Source of the DNA: RGIG3178 sp963674495
Lineage (GTDB): Bacteria; Bacillota; Clostridia; Christensenellales; QAND01
Direction: 5' to 3'
Assembly: GCA_963674495.2 (NCBI GenBank)
Contig: CAXXLG010000001.1
Location: 372,001-436,000 of the forward strand
DNA: 64,000 bases
How positions within the stretch are numbered: position 1 is the stretch's first letter; each line of letters opens with the position of its first letter. Under the pieces are notes generated by a model, which saw only the letters and a list, made by a program, of their open reading frames with translations, searched no databases and was not told the DNA's origin. Of the stretch, positions 43,264-52,720 are shown in pieces. Position numbers and translations under genes: made by a program.

Positions 43264-45864
43264 TTATAAGAACGGAGGGCTTTTGCTTCGTTCAATCGTC
43301 CCTATAGACGGATTCTGTTCAGCCTCGAATTTCTCAAGATCAATATCTACGAACCGGATGCAGCGACCGTTGTAGCGGCGTACAGTCGAATATCGGATCT
43401 TTCCATCTGCCTCTATTTCCTGCGTAATGATGCCTTTATCTGACAGGTATTTGATCGTCTTCCTGGACGAATATCCAGCCTGACTTATAGCTTTGTTGAG
43501 CAAGGAAGGGAAGATGTAGGCATGGTTGTTAACAATCAGACCATACTGCTCCCGAGTTGATGAAGGCTTGAAATACTCCCGGTTCGACTCTATCCAGTCC
43601 CGGACGACACCGGCCGCATATTCATTGGTGTCCATCGGCGCGTTGGTCCGCAGGTCAGATATAACATGCGCGGCCATTCTCCTCGAGTTGTTCCAGGCAT
43701 CGCCCGTAGAGGCGCCGAAGAGCCATTCATCTATGAGCTGATCCGCCAGCGCTACGCAAGCGACGCCGGCAGCGTGTGCGCAGTTATCCTGATGCATAGG
43801 CAGGACAAACTCCAGTAGTTCGTCATACAAGCTCCGTACCCTCGCCGGATCCATCTCCATGAGCCGATGGATAAAGGCAGGCCCGGCGAGGCCATGATGT
43901 CTAGTGACCATTTGATGCATCTTCGATGCCGGTTCCTCATTTTCAAACGGAGCGCCGCACAGCTCGATCACGCGTGTATTGACGCCAGCCTGGCTTGTTT
44001 CCGTCGCCAGCGGTTCCTCGCCGGTTGCCAGCACAATCGTCCGCCATGTCTGGATCGCTTGTAGACCGCCTGCCTTGGCGCCTCTGGCGCGGCCCTGGCC
44101 CTCCGAGAGCATATACACGATCTGCTCAAGCGTATTTTGTTGCCGGCCGGCCAGCTGCCGTTCATCGATGCCCAGTGGCAGATCGCAGTAAAAACCGGCC
44201 ATCCGTTCAAGTGCTACCTTGGTCGCGTTGAAGTTGGCCATGATGCGTTCCGGATCTCCCCAGGTGGAAAGCGCCGCTTTTAAGGCAGCGGACTTACCGG
44301 ACCGGCTATTGGCCCAATTGTAGACAATGAAGATGCGCTGATTGATGATTCGAAGCAGCGGCGCCGCAAAAGCACCGGATAGTATGAACCGAAACGTGTA
44401 GTTATCACGATGCGGTGCCATAAGATGGATCCATTCGTCTATTGTCCCAGCAGGGTTGTATCCTTCATAGAGGCCAGTCATACTTGGTTCTATATCTGCC
44501 ACGAGACCCTCGCCGAGACCGGGCAAAAAGCGATTCTGTGTTTGGTACCCCAGATGGGTTGTTGAGTCCACCTTTGGGATAATATCGTCGTTCACACTTT
44601 CCAGGGCGTTGAGGAACCGCACCACATGCCTGGCGTTCTCGCTCGTTAGGGTACATCCAAGGTTTGCCAGCTCCGTGATGTACCTTGACTGAAACACCAT
44701 GCTCCGTTGCTGCTTCGTGTAGTGCCACTCTCCGTCAAGCTTATACGCCAGCTCGATCTTCCGTTCATGGGATTCGATCGAGACCAGATGCTTTGTAATG
44801 AGAATAGGCGTACGGCAGACGTTGACAAACTCGGCCGTTTTATGGTCGTAGGAGAAGATGCCTTGGTCGTTAAAGCTCCACAGGTCCGGCTGTCTGAGCT
44901 TGATCGGCGCTCCATGAATGCAGTCAGGGATTGTTTCAAGAAAATGCTTGATATCTATTTTTTCTGCGTCTGCCAGCGCTTCTTGGATCTTGGCTTTCGT
45001 GTCCTCCACACCGTATTTCAGGTACACCTCGCTGGGATCCTTCATGGCGAAACGGCGGCAGCTCCATTGATAGACCTCACCGTTGAAGGTTCCCTTGTCC
45101 AGCGACTCGACTACCTTGCGCAGAAAGGTCTGTCCGCCCTGGTCCGGTTCGACATGGATATAGATTTTCAATCCTTTGAGCAACGCGGAGAACTCCGGTT
45201 TGAACATAGAGGCGCCCGGTATACCGAGCGCCGGGATCCCCAAAGCCCATAGCGTTTGGGTATCGCTCTCCCCTTCGACGAGCACGACATACCCGATCTC
45301 ACGGAATTTGGGCAGCATCCACTCGCCGTACATGATAATCTTGCCGGCGCTGCGTGCCTTCCATTTGAACCGCGGCTCATGACCCGGCGGATAACGCTTC
45401 CGGTAGGTTGCTTCTTTGCCTTCGCTGTCGAAGTACGGGATCCGGATGTACGGGGTAGCATCCTTATCCTGACTGGCGCTTAACCGACAAGTGTCCTTCA
45501 GCAGTTTCTCGGACAGGCGTTTCTCCAAAGCATAGGTAGCAAGGGAATACGTTGGACGATGACTTCTAGCTGGCCTGTTGTTTTCCAACCGATACCCGTG
45601 CTTTTGGAGAATCTCCTTATATGCCTCTTTGGTGTCAGCGATATTATGGATATGGGCATAGAAAGTTATATAGTTACCGTTAGCACCGCAGGCAAAGCAG
45701 TGATATTGTCCGGTCTTTAGATTTACGGACAGATTGGCGTTCTTTGTATCGTTGTGGAAAGGGCACAGTCCGGTCAGCTTATCGCCTTGCACCTTTGCCT
45801 TTTGGACCATCGCCGAATATTCGGCATGGTAATCGATCACGTTATCGATGTTGACCTCGGACAT
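43264..45864 (-). CDS. Primase-helicase (CHC2 zinc finger, TOPRIM, DUF927-type helicase)
   Basis: 866 residues. A DnaG-type zinc-binding domain CPFHNDTKNANLSV...YHCFACG (residues 34-60), a TOPRIM core VLVEGESD (about 195) with HVEPDQGG, and a C-terminal DUF927/SF3-like ATPase with NSRSGKS (Walker A, about 520) and a GIDERQLAG element near 560. It would prime and unwind DNA for element replication. GGAGG precedes the ATG. It is the largest gene of the minus-strand module and sits beside the iteron field. Confidence 0.87.
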   Translation of the reverse strand: MSEVNIDNVIDYHAEYSAMVQKAKVQGDKLTGLCPFHNDTKNANLSVNLKTGQYHCFACGANGNYITFYAHIHNIADTKEAYKEILQKHGYRLENNRPARSHRPTYSLATYALEKRLSEKLLKDTCRLSASQDKDATPYIRIPYFDSEGKEATYRKRYPPGHEPRFKWKARSAGKIIMYGEWMLPKFREIGYVVLVEGESDTQTLWALGIPALGIPGASMFKPEFSALLKGLKIYIHVEPDQGGQTFLRKVVESLDKGTFNGEVYQWSCRRFAMKDPSEVYLKYGVEDTKAKIQEALADAEKIDIKHFLETIPDCIHGAPIKLRQPDLWSFNDQGIFSYDHKTAEFVNVCRTPILITKHLVSIESHERKIELAYKLDGEWHYTKQQRSMVFQSRYITELANLGCTLTSENARHVVRFLNALESVNDDIIPKVDSTTHLGYQTQNRFLPGLGEGLVADIEPSMTGLYEGYNPAGTIDEWIHLMAPHRDNYTFRFILSGAFAAPLLRIINQRIFIVYNWANSRSGKSAALKAALSTWGDPERIMANFNATKVALERMAGFYCDLPLGIDERQLAGRQQNTLEQIVYMLSEGQGRARGAKAGGLQAIQTWRTIVLATGEEPLATETSQAGVNTRVIELCGAPFENEEPASKMHQMVTRHHGLAGPAFIHRLMEMDPARVRSLYDELLEFVLPMHQDNCAHAAGVACVALADQLIDEWLFGASTGDAWNNSRRMAAHVISDLRTNAPMDTNEYAAGVVRDWIESNREYFKPSSTREQYGLIVNNHAYIFPSLLNKAISQAGYSSRKTIKYLSDKGIITQEIEADGKIRYSTVRRYNGRCIRFVDIDLEKFEAEQNPSIGTIERSKSPPFL

Positions 45865-45949
45865 GCGTTATCCCTCCTATGTATTCAGATTCGTGCCAAG
45901 TATCAATCGACGCCGTGAAAAGTGATTATTCTGCCTTCATCGTTTAAAC

Positions 45950-46117
45950 CTATCTGTACCGTGGCCTCGTCGGGGCTCGGTAGAACGCATTGCTTTCGAT
46001 GAGCGTTCTTTTCTTCCTGCGTGCCTCTACGTCCTTAATATCTTGATCGAGATGAGAATCCGAAAGTATGGACACGGTATAACAGACTATGAAAAGCGCC
46101 AGAAAGCTCTCGATCAT
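45950..46117 (-). CDS. Small membrane-associated protein
   Basis: About 55 residues, starting MIESFLALFIVCYTVSILSD, a single hydrophobic helix, followed by a basic tail. GGAGGG lies 6-7 bases upstream of ATG 46117, so this short frame is probably translated; the longer in-frame version has no such site. Its start overlaps the end of the HTH gene. The function is unknown. Confidence 0.5.
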   Translation of the reverse strand: MIESFLALFIVCYTVSILSDSHLDQDIKDVEARRKKRTLIESNAFYRAPTRPRYR

Positions 46118-46485
46118 GCTTTTACCCTCCATCTCGTACTGGCCTTGGGCCTTACCGGCCGATAGCCCTGCGCCCATTTGGCGGCGCTGCGAACCAGCAC
46201 ACGTTTATCGGGTGAAATCTGAATGACGCCTTCTCCAATCAATTTGTTCAGGTGTCCGACGGAAATACCGAGCATCTTCGCGGCTTCCTTTTTGTTCAAG
46301 GTTTCACCCCATGTGCGCACCCAGTCATCTATCGTCGTCATAGCCTGGATATCGTTCAACCTTTTTGTTATATCTACCATCGCTTTGCCGGCGGTCTCAA
46401 GGGCAGTGATCAATTCCATGGCTGATGTATTGATCTGCTCTACCGTATCGATAGACATCTCGGATAGCTTTGTATTTTTAGTCAA
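46114..46485 (-). CDS. Excisionase-like HTH protein
   Basis: 123 residues. The N-terminal half is helical and probably dimerises. The C-terminal LNKKEAAKMLGISVGHLNKLIGEGVIQISPDKRVLVRSAAKWAQG is a winged HTH of the MerR/excisionase type. The start is TTG at 46485, which has AAGGAGG 9 bases upstream inside the end of the XRE gene. By position (between repressor and primase) it corresponds to xis or a second regulator of a satellite element. Confidence 0.65.
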   Translation of the reverse strand: MTKNTKLSEMSIDTVEQINTSAMELITALETAGKAMVDITKRLNDIQAMTTIDDWVRTWGETLNKKEAAKMLGISVGHLNKLIGEGVIQISPDKRVLVRSAAKWAQGYRPVRPKASTRWRVKA

Positions 46486-46708
46486 TGGTCTTGACCTCCT
46501 TATCTTCTATTGGGGAGGCCAGGGGCAAGAGATCATCTATGGAACACCCGAGGATTCTTGCGAGCTTTGGCAGCTTGTCTGACCGGGGGAATGCCTTTGC
46601 TGTTTCCCACATCGATATCGTTGAACGGCTCACCTGCATCTGCTTAGCAAGCGCATCCTGCGTGATTCCCATTGCTTTTCGCTTTTCCTTAAACCCCATT
46701 TTGAGCAC
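46478..46708 (-). CDS. XRE-family regulator (Cro-like)
   Basis: 76 residues with an HTH_3 fold (RKAMGITQDALAKQMQVSRSTISMWE, then LPKLARILGCSIDDLL). It is transcribed divergently from the LexA/CI-like repressor and is the first gene of the minus-strand replication module, the usual place of a Cro or Str protein in a bistable switch. Confidence 0.82.
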   Translation of the reverse strand: MLKMGFKEKRKAMGITQDALAKQMQVSRSTISMWETAKAFPRSDKLPKLARILGCSIDDLLPLASPIEDKEVKTID

Positions 46709-46727
46709 CTCGAAATGTCATAGTTCT

Positions 46728-46815
46728 TGACAATATGATAGCTGAGCAGCACTAGACTGTCAAGAATATTGCCGATTATTTAAAAATATATCTTGACTGT
46801 CAAAGTAATTGACAT
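46728..46815. promoter_or_regulatory. Divergent operator region of the lysis/lysogeny-type switch
   Basis: Between the two regulator genes there are repeated TTGACA/TGTCAA half-sites: CTTGACAATAT (about 46732), ACTGTCAAGAATA (about 46756), TTGACTGTCAA (46794, a perfect 5-1-5 palindrome) and AATTGACATTA (about 46808). They overlap likely -35 boxes for both directions and are candidate binding sites for the two repressors. Confidence 0.6.
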
Positions 46816-46837
46816 TATTATGGAGTGGGTGATATGC

Positions 46838-47440
46838 ATGGATAACTTAAAAGCGCTTAGAAAATCTTTGAAAATGAGCCAGCAGGCGTTAGCGGATGAG
46901 CTGGAAGTTTCGCGTTCCACCATAGCGATGTGGGAGACAGACGGTAGCGAGCCGGATCATGAAATGTTGGAAAAGCTCGCTGATTATTTCGGTGTTTCAA
47001 TCGATTATCTGTTTGATAGACCGGCGAATCGATCCAACGGTCGCGTGGTTGTAAGCATGCCGGTACTTGGCCATGTGGCAGCCGGGGTGCCCATACAGGC
47101 AATTGAAGACATTATTGGAGAGATCGATGTCTTTGAAGAGATAGTCGAGTCCAAGGAATATTTTGCGCTGCAGATTCAAGGCGATTCCATGGAACCTCGG
47201 ATCAAAAACGGAGACATCGTTATTGTGCATAAACAGGCTGAAGTGGAAAGCGGGGAAGTGGCCGTTGTTCTTGTGAACGGCGATGACGCTACAGTCAAGA
47301 AATTTATGAGGCATGATGATGGTATATCTCTTGTTCCGTTCAACTCCGCCTACGAGCCTATGTTCTATTCTCCGAGGGAGATAAAGGATCTGCCAGTAAC
47401 AGTGCTTGGAAAGGTTGTTGAACTGAGAGGGAAATTTTAG
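46838..47440 (+). CDS. LexA/CI-like repressor with S24 autocleavage domain
   Basis: About 200 residues. The N-terminal XRE HTH is KMSQQALADELEVSRSTIAMWE. The C-terminal S24 peptidase domain has a GHVAAGVPI segment with the Ala-Gly cleavage site (about residue 80), the catalytic Ser in GDSMEPRI (about 120) and Lys in VKKFM (about 158). RecA-stimulated self-cleavage would lift repression of the replication module during DNA damage. It is divergent from the XRE/xis/primase genes and in line with the integrase, the SaPI-like layout. Confidence 0.87.
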   Translation: MDNLKALRKSLKMSQQALADELEVSRSTIAMWETDGSEPDHEMLEKLADYFGVSIDYLFDRPANRSNGRVVVSMPVLGHVAAGVPIQAIEDIIGEIDVFEEIVESKEYFALQIQGDSMEPRIKNGDIVIVHKQAEVESGEVAVVLVNGDDATVKKFMRHDDGISLVPFNSAYEPMFYSPREIKDLPVTVLGKVVELRGKF

Positions 47441-47463
47441 AAGGTTTCGTAGAAAGCTTTTTC

Positions 47464-47507
47464 TTGCGAGAATCAACAACTCTTTGATATAATGGGAACA
47501 AACGTTC
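47464..47507 (+). promoter_or_regulatory. Integrase promoter with LexA (SOS) box
   Basis: TTGCGA at 47464 and a perfect TATAAT at 47488 are 18 bases apart. Two bases after the -10 begins GAACAAACGTTC (47496-47507), an exact match to the Gram-positive LexA box GAAC-N4-GTTC. A bound LexA would block the promoter. It lies 107 bases before the integrase start. Confidence 0.78.
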
Positions 47508-47613
47508 GCTATACGTCAAGGGGTTGTTTTTATATATAAACTAATAATGATGTATTCATATATAACATTTGTATAATTAGTTATTATTATTTATAATGGC
47601 ACAGAGGTGATGA

Positions 47614-48795
47614 GTGGTGGCTAAGAACTCCAAACGCAGGCGTGCAAGAATAACGGTAGGGCATACACCCGATGGAAAACCTATCAGGAAGTACGCGTCT
47701 GGATATACCAAGAAGGAAATAGCCGCCAACATCGAGGAACTCAAGAAAAAATACATAAAAGGCGAAACCGCCATTGAACGAGAGATCCTATTTGGGGAAT
47801 TTCTGCATCGATGGTTTGAGATGTACGTAAGTTCAAGGGGACCAGGGAACAAGAAAAAAAGTTCCGGGACGCGGGCGATGTATGCCGGCGTTGTAAATGC
47901 ACAATTGCTTCCTGTTTTTGGGGATCGACAAGTACGTGCAATAACCGCTTATGATCTCCAAGAGTTTCTGAATGATAGGAGCAATTATACATTATCCACG
48001 TTGAAGAAAATTCGCCTGGTTATCTATCACGTTTTTAGGGATGCGAAAATGCAAGGCATTATTGATATAGATCCTTCTACGAATCTAAAAATACTTGCCT
48101 ATGCTGACGCATCAACACGCCGTGCATTGACGGAAGCAGAGCGAGAGGCTGTACTTAAAGTAGGCTTCAATGATCCGGATGGTCTTTTCCTTTTAGTCCT
48201 TTACTATACAGGCCTCCGTCGTGGTGAGGCACTGGGATTGCAATGGGGAGACATAGACTTTCAGAATAAGACTCTGATGGTCAATCGCGATATTGATTAC
48301 AAGGATGAAAGTGTAGGGGAATTGAAATCGGAAGCGTCGCATCGAATCGTACCGCTTCCTGATGAGCTGATAGACGTGCTACGGCCCATCCGTGGTTTAC
48401 CAGGTATATTTGTATTTCAGGGACCGGAAACAGGGAGCTGGGTACCGCAGTCGACATATTATAGGATGTGGAAAAGACTGATGGGCGAAGTCTATAAGGC
48501 TGATAATTCTATAGCGCATAAGAATACAAGTCTGCGGACCGGTATCAAAAAGAATGCAGCAGGGAAGCCAATAGAAAAGAAGAGGTTCAATATATCCATT
48601 CTTACTCCGCACTATTTCCGGCACAATTACGCCAGCATGTTATACGATGCGGGCATTGACGCGGTGACGGCAAAGGAATGGCTCGGGCATGCGGATGTAT
48701 TGACTACGCTTCGCATATACACGCATTTATCTAATAAGAAAAAGAAGGTCAACGCTGAGAAATTGCGCGGTGTTTTTGGCGCGAGAAGTATATAA
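47614..48795 (+). CDS. int: Tyrosine recombinase/integrase
   Basis: 393 residues in the Tn916/phage integrase layout: an AP2-like arm-binding N-terminus (KRRRARITVGHTPDGKPIRKY), a SAM-like core-binding domain (about 65-165), and a catalytic domain with TGLRRGEALG (Arg), HYFRHNYASM (His-x-x-Arg), LGHADVLTTL (His) and the nucleophile Tyr in RIYTH. The start is GTG 47614 with GAGGTGAT upstream. It would integrate the element at tRNA-Lys(CTT). An LexA box overlaps its promoter. Confidence 0.93.
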   Translation: MVAKNSKRRRARITVGHTPDGKPIRKYASGYTKKEIAANIEELKKKYIKGETAIEREILFGEFLHRWFEMYVSSRGPGNKKKSSGTRAMYAGVVNAQLLPVFGDRQVRAITAYDLQEFLNDRSNYTLSTLKKIRLVIYHVFRDAKMQGIIDIDPSTNLKILAYADASTRRALTEAEREAVLKVGFNDPDGLFLLVLYYTGLRRGEALGLQWGDIDFQNKTLMVNRDIDYKDESVGELKSEASHRIVPLPDELIDVLRPIRGLPGIFVFQGPETGSWVPQSTYYRMWKRLMGEVYKADNSIAHKNTSLRTGIKKNAAGKPIEKKRFNISILTPHYFRHNYASMLYDAGIDAVTAKEWLGHADVLTTLRIYTHLSNKKKKVNAEKLRGVFGARSI

Positions 48796-48826
48796 AACCG
48801 GCAACCAGCTTAAGAAAATTATTCCA

Positions 48827-50581
48827 TTAGGATATCCGCCAGTTCAAGTCTTCCAGACGTTTATAGCGAGAATACCAGCCTTCCTTGTGCATCAGCTCCT
48901 GCGGGCTGCCGCTTTCCATGATGCGCCCTCGTTCCATGATATGCACAATATCAGCGTCGATTATTCCCGAAAGCCGATGACTAATGGTGAGGACTGTTTT
49001 CCGGCCGCTTATTGTGCCTATGGCGTCCAGAACCTGCCGCTCCGTGGCCGCATCAAGTCCGGATGTCAGCTCGTCAAGTAATAGCAACGGCGGATCAGTC
49101 ACAATGGCCCTTGCCAAGGATAGCAGCTGCGTCTGTCCGAATGAAAGTTTATGTGCGCCTTCGCCGATAATCGTGTTTAATCCATCTGGAAGACTTTGTA
49201 CAATGGACAGAAGACCAACAGTTTCTAATGCATTTTCAACCTGTTCTTCTGATATTGACAGATCGCGAAGCGTGACATTTTCCAAAATTGACCCGTTGAA
49301 AGTAACGACATTCTGCGGCACAATGCCGATAAGTTTTCTGCGTATATCTGGGGGCAAAAGATAGGGATTCAGACCGCCTATGGTAATGCTTCCTCTCAAA
49401 GGCTCATATAGGCCTGCAACAAGATTCATCAGCGTTGTTTTGCCCGAGCCCGTTCGCCCGGCAATCGCTGCTTTGGTCCCGGCGGGAATAGTCATGGAAG
49501 CGCCGGAGAGAACTTCTTTGTCGCCTTGATAGGCAAATTGCACGTTTTGAATCACCACTGTCGTATCCACGTGATCTGCCTCAACGTCTCCAATATTCTG
49601 TTTCGTTTCTACGGGCTGTTCAAAAAACGCCCTAACGCGACTGATGCCCGCCATTGCCTGCTGAATGGTCTGTATTTCATTAGAGGCTGCTTCAATGGGA
49701 GTGAACACCCTAACGAAAAGATCAGCCCCAGCGGTTAGCGTCCCAAGGGACAGCCCGAGCGCAAGCGGAGTCAGATTAAATTTTGCACCGATAAAGAGCG
49801 CGGCGGCAATAACGATAGCCCGCAGGGTCTGTGTCAGGCAAGGGAACCATGCAACATAAATACTGTTATCGTTCATAGCAAGGCGGTGTTTTTCCAAAAG
49901 AGGCTCAAACCTGTTTGCAAAGAACCGTTCTTTACCGAAGATTTTGATTATTTTCATCCCTGAATAGGTTTCCTGAATGCCTGTATTGATGTCCGAAACG
50001 CGTTGGCGAACGGCAAGTTGTTTTTGATAGATGTTTCTTCGAAAATAATTTGTGAGGAGGTACAGGGCAGGGAACGCGCACAGCGAGATAATGCCAAACG
50101 CGGTTGACAGTGTAAACAGAGTTATAAGCAAACCGATTATTTTAAATAGGTCTGCCAATGCACTGATAACGCCTGATGTGAAAAGCGTATTTACTGCCTC
50201 AATATCCGCGGTAAAGCGGGAAATTGTTTCACCGGACGGCGTTTTTAAATAATACGATATGGGAAAGAGACGCAGGCGTGCCAACATTTGTGCGCGGATA
50301 TTCAACAATGTGCGCTGCCCAAATACAGTCGAACTGTATCGACGCAACATATCATTCAAACCGATTAAAACCGTTGCGCCCAAGTAGAGGAAAGCGTAGT
50401 GCCACAGCCCCTGCCCACCGGAGGCCAACGGTCCATCGACGATCTGCTTTAAGATCAACGATGGCCAAATGCTGATAACTGCTCCCGCTGCGATCGTTAA
50501 TGCCAGTGCAACTGTCTGCGGTATAAGCTGCTTTGCCGTCTGCCTGAACGCACTGGATAGAAAGCTATTCTTCGCTTTCAT
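48827..50581 (-). CDS. ABC exporter half-transporter, second subunit
   Basis: About 584 residues: six membrane helices (residues 20-320) and an ATPase domain with AGRTGSGKTT (Walker A, near 375), a signature that reads LSFGQTQL instead of LSGGQ, and LLLDELTSGLD (Walker B, Leu in place of Pro). The start ATG 50581 has GGAGG 7 bases upstream. It overlaps the preceding gene by 17 bases. Together they form a heterodimeric multidrug-type exporter, in which one nucleotide site is usually degenerate; the altered signature fits that. Confidence 0.88.
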   Translation of the reverse strand: MKAKNSFLSSAFRQTAKQLIPQTVALALTIAAGAVISIWPSLILKQIVDGPLASGGQGLWHYAFLYLGATVLIGLNDMLRRYSSTVFGQRTLLNIRAQMLARLRLFPISYYLKTPSGETISRFTADIEAVNTLFTSGVISALADLFKIIGLLITLFTLSTAFGIISLCAFPALYLLTNYFRRNIYQKQLAVRQRVSDINTGIQETYSGMKIIKIFGKERFFANRFEPLLEKHRLAMNDNSIYVAWFPCLTQTLRAIVIAAALFIGAKFNLTPLALGLSLGTLTAGADLFVRVFTPIEAASNEIQTIQQAMAGISRVRAFFEQPVETKQNIGDVEADHVDTTVVIQNVQFAYQGDKEVLSGASMTIPAGTKAAIAGRTGSGKTTLMNLVAGLYEPLRGSITIGGLNPYLLPPDIRRKLIGIVPQNVVTFNGSILENVTLRDLSISEEQVENALETVGLLSIVQSLPDGLNTIIGEGAHKLSFGQTQLLSLARAIVTDPPLLLLDELTSGLDAATERQVLDAIGTISGRKTVLTISHRLSGIIDADIVHIMERGRIMESGSPQELMHKEGWYSRYKRLEDLNWRIS

Positions 50582-52307
50582 TGGCTTCCTCCATGAATAT
50601 CTGAGCATTGTATATTTCCCGATATAATCCCTCGCTGCGCATCAAATCCGCGTGGCTGCCCTGTTGGACAATGCGCCCCTTTCCTAATACCAGAATGTTG
50701 TCAACTTCTGGGAAAGCCGTTAAACGGTGCGTAAAGAGTAAAACGATCCTATCTTGGCATAACTGCCGCATGCGTGATAGCATTCTCGCTTCAGTGGCGA
50801 TATCTACAGAAGAGAACGGATCGTCCAAAAGTAGCAGAGGGGCGTTGGCATAAACGGCGCGTGCCAAAGCAATCCGCTGCCGCTGGCCGCCGGAAACGCG
50901 GACTCCTTTTTCTCCCACGAGTGTGTCGAGCCCTTCGTCGAATCTTGGAAGATCCTCTTTGAGTGCAGATATTTCAAGCGCCTGATCCAGCTTACCATCG
51001 TTTGTATTGGAGAAGACAATGTTGTCCTTGATGCTCATGGAGAATAAGAATTGCTCGTGTCCTGTATAGGAAATCGCTTTACTTCGTTTTTCCCGCGTGA
51101 TCGAAGAGAGCTCAACGCTGTCCAACGCAATGGATCCCTTATATGGATACAATCCCAACAGAGCATGCGCAAGAGCTGTTTTCCCTGATCCCACGGATCC
51201 CGTGATTCCAATGATCTGTCCCTTCATAGCATCAAAGGAGATGTCGTGAAGAACCGCAGTCTCTCCAAAACCGAAAGACAGATTTTGCACAGACAGTTTT
51301 TCGAAAGAAGGGACGGGGGTTTCTTCATTATCCGGTAGAGTTGTCTTTTGTGCCAGTTTTTCTTGTACACGGACCCAGGCCGCTCTTGCGGCATGCCATC
51401 TATTGAAAACCCTTGCTGCAACCCGCGTACGACTTGTGAAAGCGATGAACATGACAAGATAGGCGTTAAAAGAACCGACCGTCCATACGCCTTGCACAAC
51501 GAGCGCACCGCTCATTCCAATTGCAAGAACGATACCGAGGCCAGCTAGCAACGCATAGACGGGTAGCAGCGCCTGCTGTAGGAGCAATTGTCGAATATTA
51601 AAAACGGTCAGGCGCTCAAACGAATCATGTATTCCCTCGGCTTCTGACTCTTCGCGCCCGAAAAGACGCAATACTGCAGACGCATTCAAATACCTTTGCA
51701 AGCCATTGTTGGCGGAGGCGGCAGCTTTTCTAGATTCCAGCGAGACTTTAAAGAGCACGTTACGCATATTGTGAGCCAGCAAGATGGTAATGGGAACCAT
51801 CGTCGATGCAAGAAGTGTAAGTTTCCAATCCTTGATCAGAAGGGCAACGAAATATGAAAGCATGAGCAAGAAGGTATCCCAGCTCTCGTTTATTGTAGAC
51901 ATCACTGTATCTACCACAAGAGTTATATCTGAAACAGTACGGGACATCAAATCTCCGACTGTTTCTTTTTCAAGTTCTGGGAGGGTTCGTCCCAGCATCC
52001 GTTCCAACAAAGTAGAACGCATATCACAAGCGACTCTGTTGAATTGGTCGCGCATATACCAGCGTTTGATTAAACGGGCTGATTGAAAGAAAGCGGTGAT
52101 AACAACAAAGTATAAGGCGCTAAGCAAAACCTGAACACCCATACCGCCGCCAGCTGCATCGATCAATTGTCCCAGCAAGATGGGGCCAAGCACTACAGTG
52201 GTGTTGTAAACAAAACCCCCGATCGAAGAAATGATAAATTGAGATTTGTATTTTAAAAGATAGCGGGGAAGCGTTTCCTTTCCCTTAGGCGGACTAAAAA
52301 GTTTCAT
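50565..52307 (-). CDS. ABC exporter half-transporter, first subunit
   Basis: 580 residues with six membrane helices and an ATPase domain: GSVGSGKTA (Walker A, near 375), VSGGQRQR (signature) and LLLLDDPFSSVD, where the catalytic Glu after Walker B is Asp-Pro, the degenerate site of heterodimeric exporters such as BmrC/TM287. It overlaps PadR by 4 bases at the start and the second subunit at the end, so all three form one operon. Confidence 0.88.
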   Translation of the reverse strand: MKLFSPPKGKETLPRYLLKYKSQFIISSIGGFVYNTTVVLGPILLGQLIDAAGGGMGVQVLLSALYFVVITAFFQSARLIKRWYMRDQFNRVACDMRSTLLERMLGRTLPELEKETVGDLMSRTVSDITLVVDTVMSTINESWDTFLLMLSYFVALLIKDWKLTLLASTMVPITILLAHNMRNVLFKVSLESRKAAASANNGLQRYLNASAVLRLFGREESEAEGIHDSFERLTVFNIRQLLLQQALLPVYALLAGLGIVLAIGMSGALVVQGVWTVGSFNAYLVMFIAFTSRTRVAARVFNRWHAARAAWVRVQEKLAQKTTLPDNEETPVPSFEKLSVQNLSFGFGETAVLHDISFDAMKGQIIGITGSVGSGKTALAHALLGLYPYKGSIALDSVELSSITREKRSKAISYTGHEQFLFSMSIKDNIVFSNTNDGKLDQALEISALKEDLPRFDEGLDTLVGEKGVRVSGGQRQRIALARAVYANAPLLLLDDPFSSVDIATEARMLSRMRQLCQDRIVLLFTHRLTAFPEVDNILVLGKGRIVQQGSHADLMRSEGLYREIYNAQIFMEEANESEE

Positions 52308-52627
52308 GGCGCATCACCAGCAATCCGAATTTCTTTAAACAGCTCAAACGCTATTTTCCTTGACTCCGACAGGACAGATGAGCCTAGTTCAGTGATGGCA
52401 TAATACTTACGGACCTTTCCACTGATTACGCGATTCTCAGACTGCAAAAGCCCATCGCGTTCCAAGCCGTGTAGAATTGGATACATCGTACCCGCGCTCA
52501 TTTCATAACCATGCCTTTTAAGTTCCTCGATCATCCAGGAACCGTAAAAGGGTTCCTTCTGGGCATGGTGCAAAACATGAATGTTGATAAAACCGAGGAA
52601 CAGTTTCCTGATAATGCGGTTCTCCAT
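52304..52627 (-). CDS. PadR-family transcriptional regulator
   Basis: 107 residues with the PadR winged helix: FYGSWMIEELKRHGYEMSAGTMYPILHGLERDGLL, followed by ISGKVRKYYAITELG. It is the first gene of the exporter operon and overlaps the first subunit by 4 bases. PadR proteins of this kind repress their own exporter operon until a toxic ligand binds. AGGAGG precedes the start. Confidence 0.87.
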   Translation of the reverse strand: MENRIIRKLFLGFINIHVLHHAQKEPFYGSWMIEELKRHGYEMSAGTMYPILHGLERDGLLQSENRVISGKVRKYYAITELGSSVLSESRKIAFELFKEIRIAGDAP

Positions 52628-52653
52628 AGAAACCTCCTTTTATAGAAATGCGA

Positions 52654-52668
52654 TATCGGAATACGATA
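52654..52668. promoter_or_regulatory. Candidate PadR operator
   Basis: TATCG-GAATA-CGATA is a perfect 5-5-5 inverted repeat about 30 bases upstream of padR, overlapping CGATATCG. It has a size and place suitable for autorepression. Confidence 0.45.
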
Positions 52669-52720
52669 ATAATAAATTGGAGAAAGCAATTTGTCAAATC
52701 CCAGAATAGCTAGTAAAGAA

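Noticed and set aside
43526..45483. Plus-strand frames opposite the primase gene
   Set aside because: Mirror frames of a GC-rich gene without start signals.
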